From Prevotellaceae bacterium (GTDB lineage: Bacteria > Bacteroidota > Bacteroidia > Bacteroidales > Bacteroidaceae), in assembly GCA_029226205.1 (NCBI GenBank), contig JAQXXT010000039.1, forward strand, positions 1-34,010: DNA of 34,010 nucleotides. The letters are read 5' to 3'. The first letter of the stretch is position 1, and each line of letters begins with the position of its first letter. Below are positions 32,613 through 34,010 of the stretch, piece after piece. The notes beneath the pieces are model-generated. The model had not been told where the DNA came from. It made no database searches and was given only the letters and a program-made list of their open reading frames with translations. Position numbers and translations under genes: made by a program.

Positions 32613-32975
32613 TCAGTTTGTAGGTCGGCTTTTCCACCGTTCCTCCACCTCTTTGAAATCGATGTCGAGGAGCGCCATCTGTCGGAAGACATCGGGGAGC
32701 ATCTCCTTGAAGAACGCCTCCTTGCGGTTCTCACGGATACGCGCCGCGGCGTCGGAGGCCACGAAATAGCCCAGGCCGCGCCGGTTGTAGATGATGCCTT
32801 CCCGTGACAGCTCATCGTAGGCTTTCACCGCCGTGTTCGTGTTCACCTCCAGCATGACGGCATACTCACGTACCGACGGTATGCGCTCGTCGGCCTTGTA
32901 TTTCCCGGCGAGGATATCATCGCAGAGACGGTCCGCCATCTGGAGATAGATGGCTTTATCGCTTTTGAAACTCAT
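32613..32975 (-). CDS. GntR-family transcriptional regulator (YtrA type)
   Basis: The 120-residue product has an N-terminal GntR winged helix (about 5-75): IYLQMADRLCDDILAGKYKADERIPSVREYAVMLEVNTNTAVKAYDELSREGIIYNRRGLGYFV. Only about 45 residues follow, as in the YtrA subfamily, which typically regulates ABC-transporter and envelope-stress operons. Its ATG shares one base with the DUF2807 stop (TAATG), so the two are coupled. The partial membrane protein at the right edge may belong to such a transporter. Confidence 0.92.
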   Translation of the reverse strand: MSFKSDKAIYLQMADRLCDDILAGKYKADERIPSVREYAVMLEVNTNTAVKAYDELSREGIIYNRRGLGYFVASDAAARIRENRKEAFFKEMLPDVFRQMALLDIDFKEVEERWKSRPTN

Positions 32976-33715
32976 TATAGTTCATCGAGGGTATTGTGGA
33001 CCTCCTTGTGGTTCACTTTCAATCCCTTACTGTCGACATCCCCGGCGCCGGAGGTATTGCTATGCCAGGTGTCGACATCGCCGCTGACCGTGATGTCTCC
33101 GGCTCCCGAGACAGTGGTGGAGAGGGTGCCGCAGTGACGCAGCTTCAGGTTGATATCCCCGCTGCCGGCGACGCCGACCTGCGCCTCGGCGACCTTGTCG
33201 AGGCCTGCCTGGATATCACCACTGCCATTGACGGAGATGTTCACTTTCTCTGCCTGGAGATTCGTGATCTTCGTGTCGCCGCTGCCATTGGTGACACTGC
33301 GGAACGTGGAAGCCTTGAGGGACTGGGCCGTGAAGTCTCCACTGCCGTTGACGATGACGGAGGCAAGGGTGGGGGCCTTGACCACGATCTTCAGTGAACT
33401 CGTCCTGCCATGGAAGAAGTAGATCTTGTTGTCTGAAGTCTTGGTGTCGTATTTGATTTTCAGAACACCATTATTTAAAGAGGTGGAGACGAACTGTCGT
33501 TCATTGGCAGGACCTTTGATCGTCACGCTGTAAGTGTCGGAGGGGACATAGGTGACATCGGCGGCGCCGGAGACCTCGATCCCTTGGAAGGAGGTCACGG
33601 GCACGGACCATTCCGTTTGTTGTCCGTCCTGCTGGTTGACAACCTCTACTTTACAGGAGGCGAGGGCACAGAGGGCGACGAGAGACGCCAAGAATGTATA
33701 TGCGATCTTTTTCAT
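32975..33715 (-). CDS. DUF2807 (head-GIN domain) lipoprotein
   Basis: The 246-residue product has a lipoprotein signal (MKKIAYTFLASLVALCALASC, Cys21). The mature region carries repeated short motifs NGSGD, AGSGD and SGAGD, each in a turn between strands, which is the pattern of the DUF2807 beta-helix; its function is unknown. The frame is open upstream to 33823 across two family A repeats (again LGRPQGPHPT), but the signal peptide shows translation starts at 33715. Confidence 0.9.
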   Translation of the reverse strand: MKKIAYTFLASLVALCALASCKVEVVNQQDGQQTEWSVPVTSFQGIEVSGAADVTYVPSDTYSVTIKGPANERQFVSTSLNNGVLKIKYDTKTSDNKIYFFHGRTSSLKIVVKAPTLASVIVNGSGDFTAQSLKASTFRSVTNGSGDTKITNLQAEKVNISVNGSGDIQAGLDKVAEAQVGVAGSGDINLKLRHCGTLSTTVSGAGDITVSGDVDTWHSNTSGAGDVDSKGLKVNHKEVHNTLDEL

Positions 33716-33750
33716 ACGCTTGAATTTTATAATGTCTATTTTATGATCCA

Positions 33751-33918
33751 CCGTAGGGTGCGGCCCTTGTGGCCGTCCTAAATCCACCGTAGGGTGCGGC
33801 CCTTGTGGCCGTCCTAATTCCATCGTAGGGTGCGGCCCCTGTGGCCGTCCTAACCGGGAAAATGTAGGGACATAATTTTACGTTGGGTTTAGGGCGCCCA
33901 CAAGGGGTGCCCCTACGG
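33751..33918. repeat. Three tandem family A repeats plus one reversed copy
   Basis: Forward copies at 33751-33781, 33787-33817 and 33824-33853 have GTAG starts exactly 36 bp apart. A diverged reversed copy is at 33889-33918. The linker again begins ACCGGGAAAATGTAGGGACA, as near 2612. This fills the gap between the DUF2807 gene and the membrane-protein gene; no promoter is seen. Confidence 0.88.
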
Positions 33919-33922
33919 TGGT

Positions 33923-34010
33923 TCAAATCTGCATCCTCCTGTATTTCCGCAAGCTCCCCCAGTAGCAGAGAACGGTGAGGGCGAGAAGGATCACGCTATA
34001 GAGGATGTGC
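33923..34010 (-). CDS. C-terminal end of a membrane protein (partial)
   Basis: Twenty-nine codons are visible, reading HILYSVILLALTVLCYWG then SLRKYRRMQI and a TGA stop at 33923-33925. A hydrophobic helix followed by a basic end suits the last segment of an integral membrane protein such as an ABC-2 permease, which would fit the YtrA-type regulator, but the family cannot be set from this fragment. Confidence 0.55.
   Translation of the reverse strand, partial: HILYSVILLALTVLCYWGSLRKYRRMQI

Noticed and set aside
33716..33823. N-terminal extension of the DUF2807 protein carrying two LGRPQGPHPT units
   Set aside because: The lipoprotein signal peptide begins at 33715; an upstream start would bury it. 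The frame is open only because the repeat has no stop in this phase.
619..33918. Regular repeats considered as a CRISPR array
   Set aside because: Copies occur in both orientations, are scattered over the window, lack unique spacers of constant length and have no cas genes nearby.

Overview
The window looks like chromosomal DNA from a Bacteroidales bacterium, most likely Prevotella or a close relative (about 50% GC). Three things point there. The predicted promoters have the Bacteroidota form TTG - about 20 bp - TAnnTTTG. Shine-Dalgarno signals are lacking. The gene order rlmN - DUF4837 - pdxA - sigma-54 activator - lptE - TPR protein - secG is, from memory, a Bacteroidales arrangement. The assignment rests on reading and recall, not on a search.

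Layout, left to right. (1) 1-5518, minus strand: a surface-polysaccharide segment with an 872-residue SLBB export protein, then rfbB, rfbC and a DegT-type sugar aminotransferase that runs off the left edge. (2) 5581-7748, minus: rmuC, a SprT-like metalloprotease gene, and tRNA-His with its own promoter and terminator. (3) 7845-14347, minus: secG, a TPR-like protein, lptE, a sigma-54 activator, a pdxA homologue, a DUF4837 lipoprotein and rlmN. (4) 14492-19467, plus: a large fusion protein (GT2 + HIT/GalT-like DUF4922 + SpoIID) overlapping an AmpG-like permease gene by 4 bp. (5) 19555-21593, minus: aguB and aguA, agmatine to putrescine. (6) 21752-26195, plus: a Nif3-like protein, a zinc-ribbon coiled-coil protein, an M48 metalloprotease lipoprotein, NfeD and an SPFH protein. 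(7) 26362-30021, minus: a WecB-like protein, a small outer-membrane protein, a metallophosphoesterase lipoprotein and a flippase-like membrane protein. (8) 30262-34010, minus: an outer-membrane beta-barrel receptor, a GntR regulator, a DUF2807 lipoprotein and the end of a membrane protein.

The most unusual feature is a pair of related REP-like repeat families scattered through the window. Family A (15 copies, about 30 bp) and family B (6 full copies plus one partial) both fold into a stem with a CTTGT loop. Every full family B copy is followed on the same side by a short hairpin whose stem sequence differs between copies while pairing is kept. Copies often sit as inverted pairs. Two coding sequences carry copies in frame: the aminotransferase, in the loop before its expected catalytic lysine, and the outer-membrane receptor, three times just after its signal peptide.

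Other points of interest: two full-length enzyme homologues (PdxA, WecB) have lost most recognisable active-site residues; the GT2-HIT-SpoIID/AmpG pair may be an undescribed peptidoglycan-recycling module; and two intergenic gaps of one gene cluster hold ATAG tetramers spaced about one helical turn apart.
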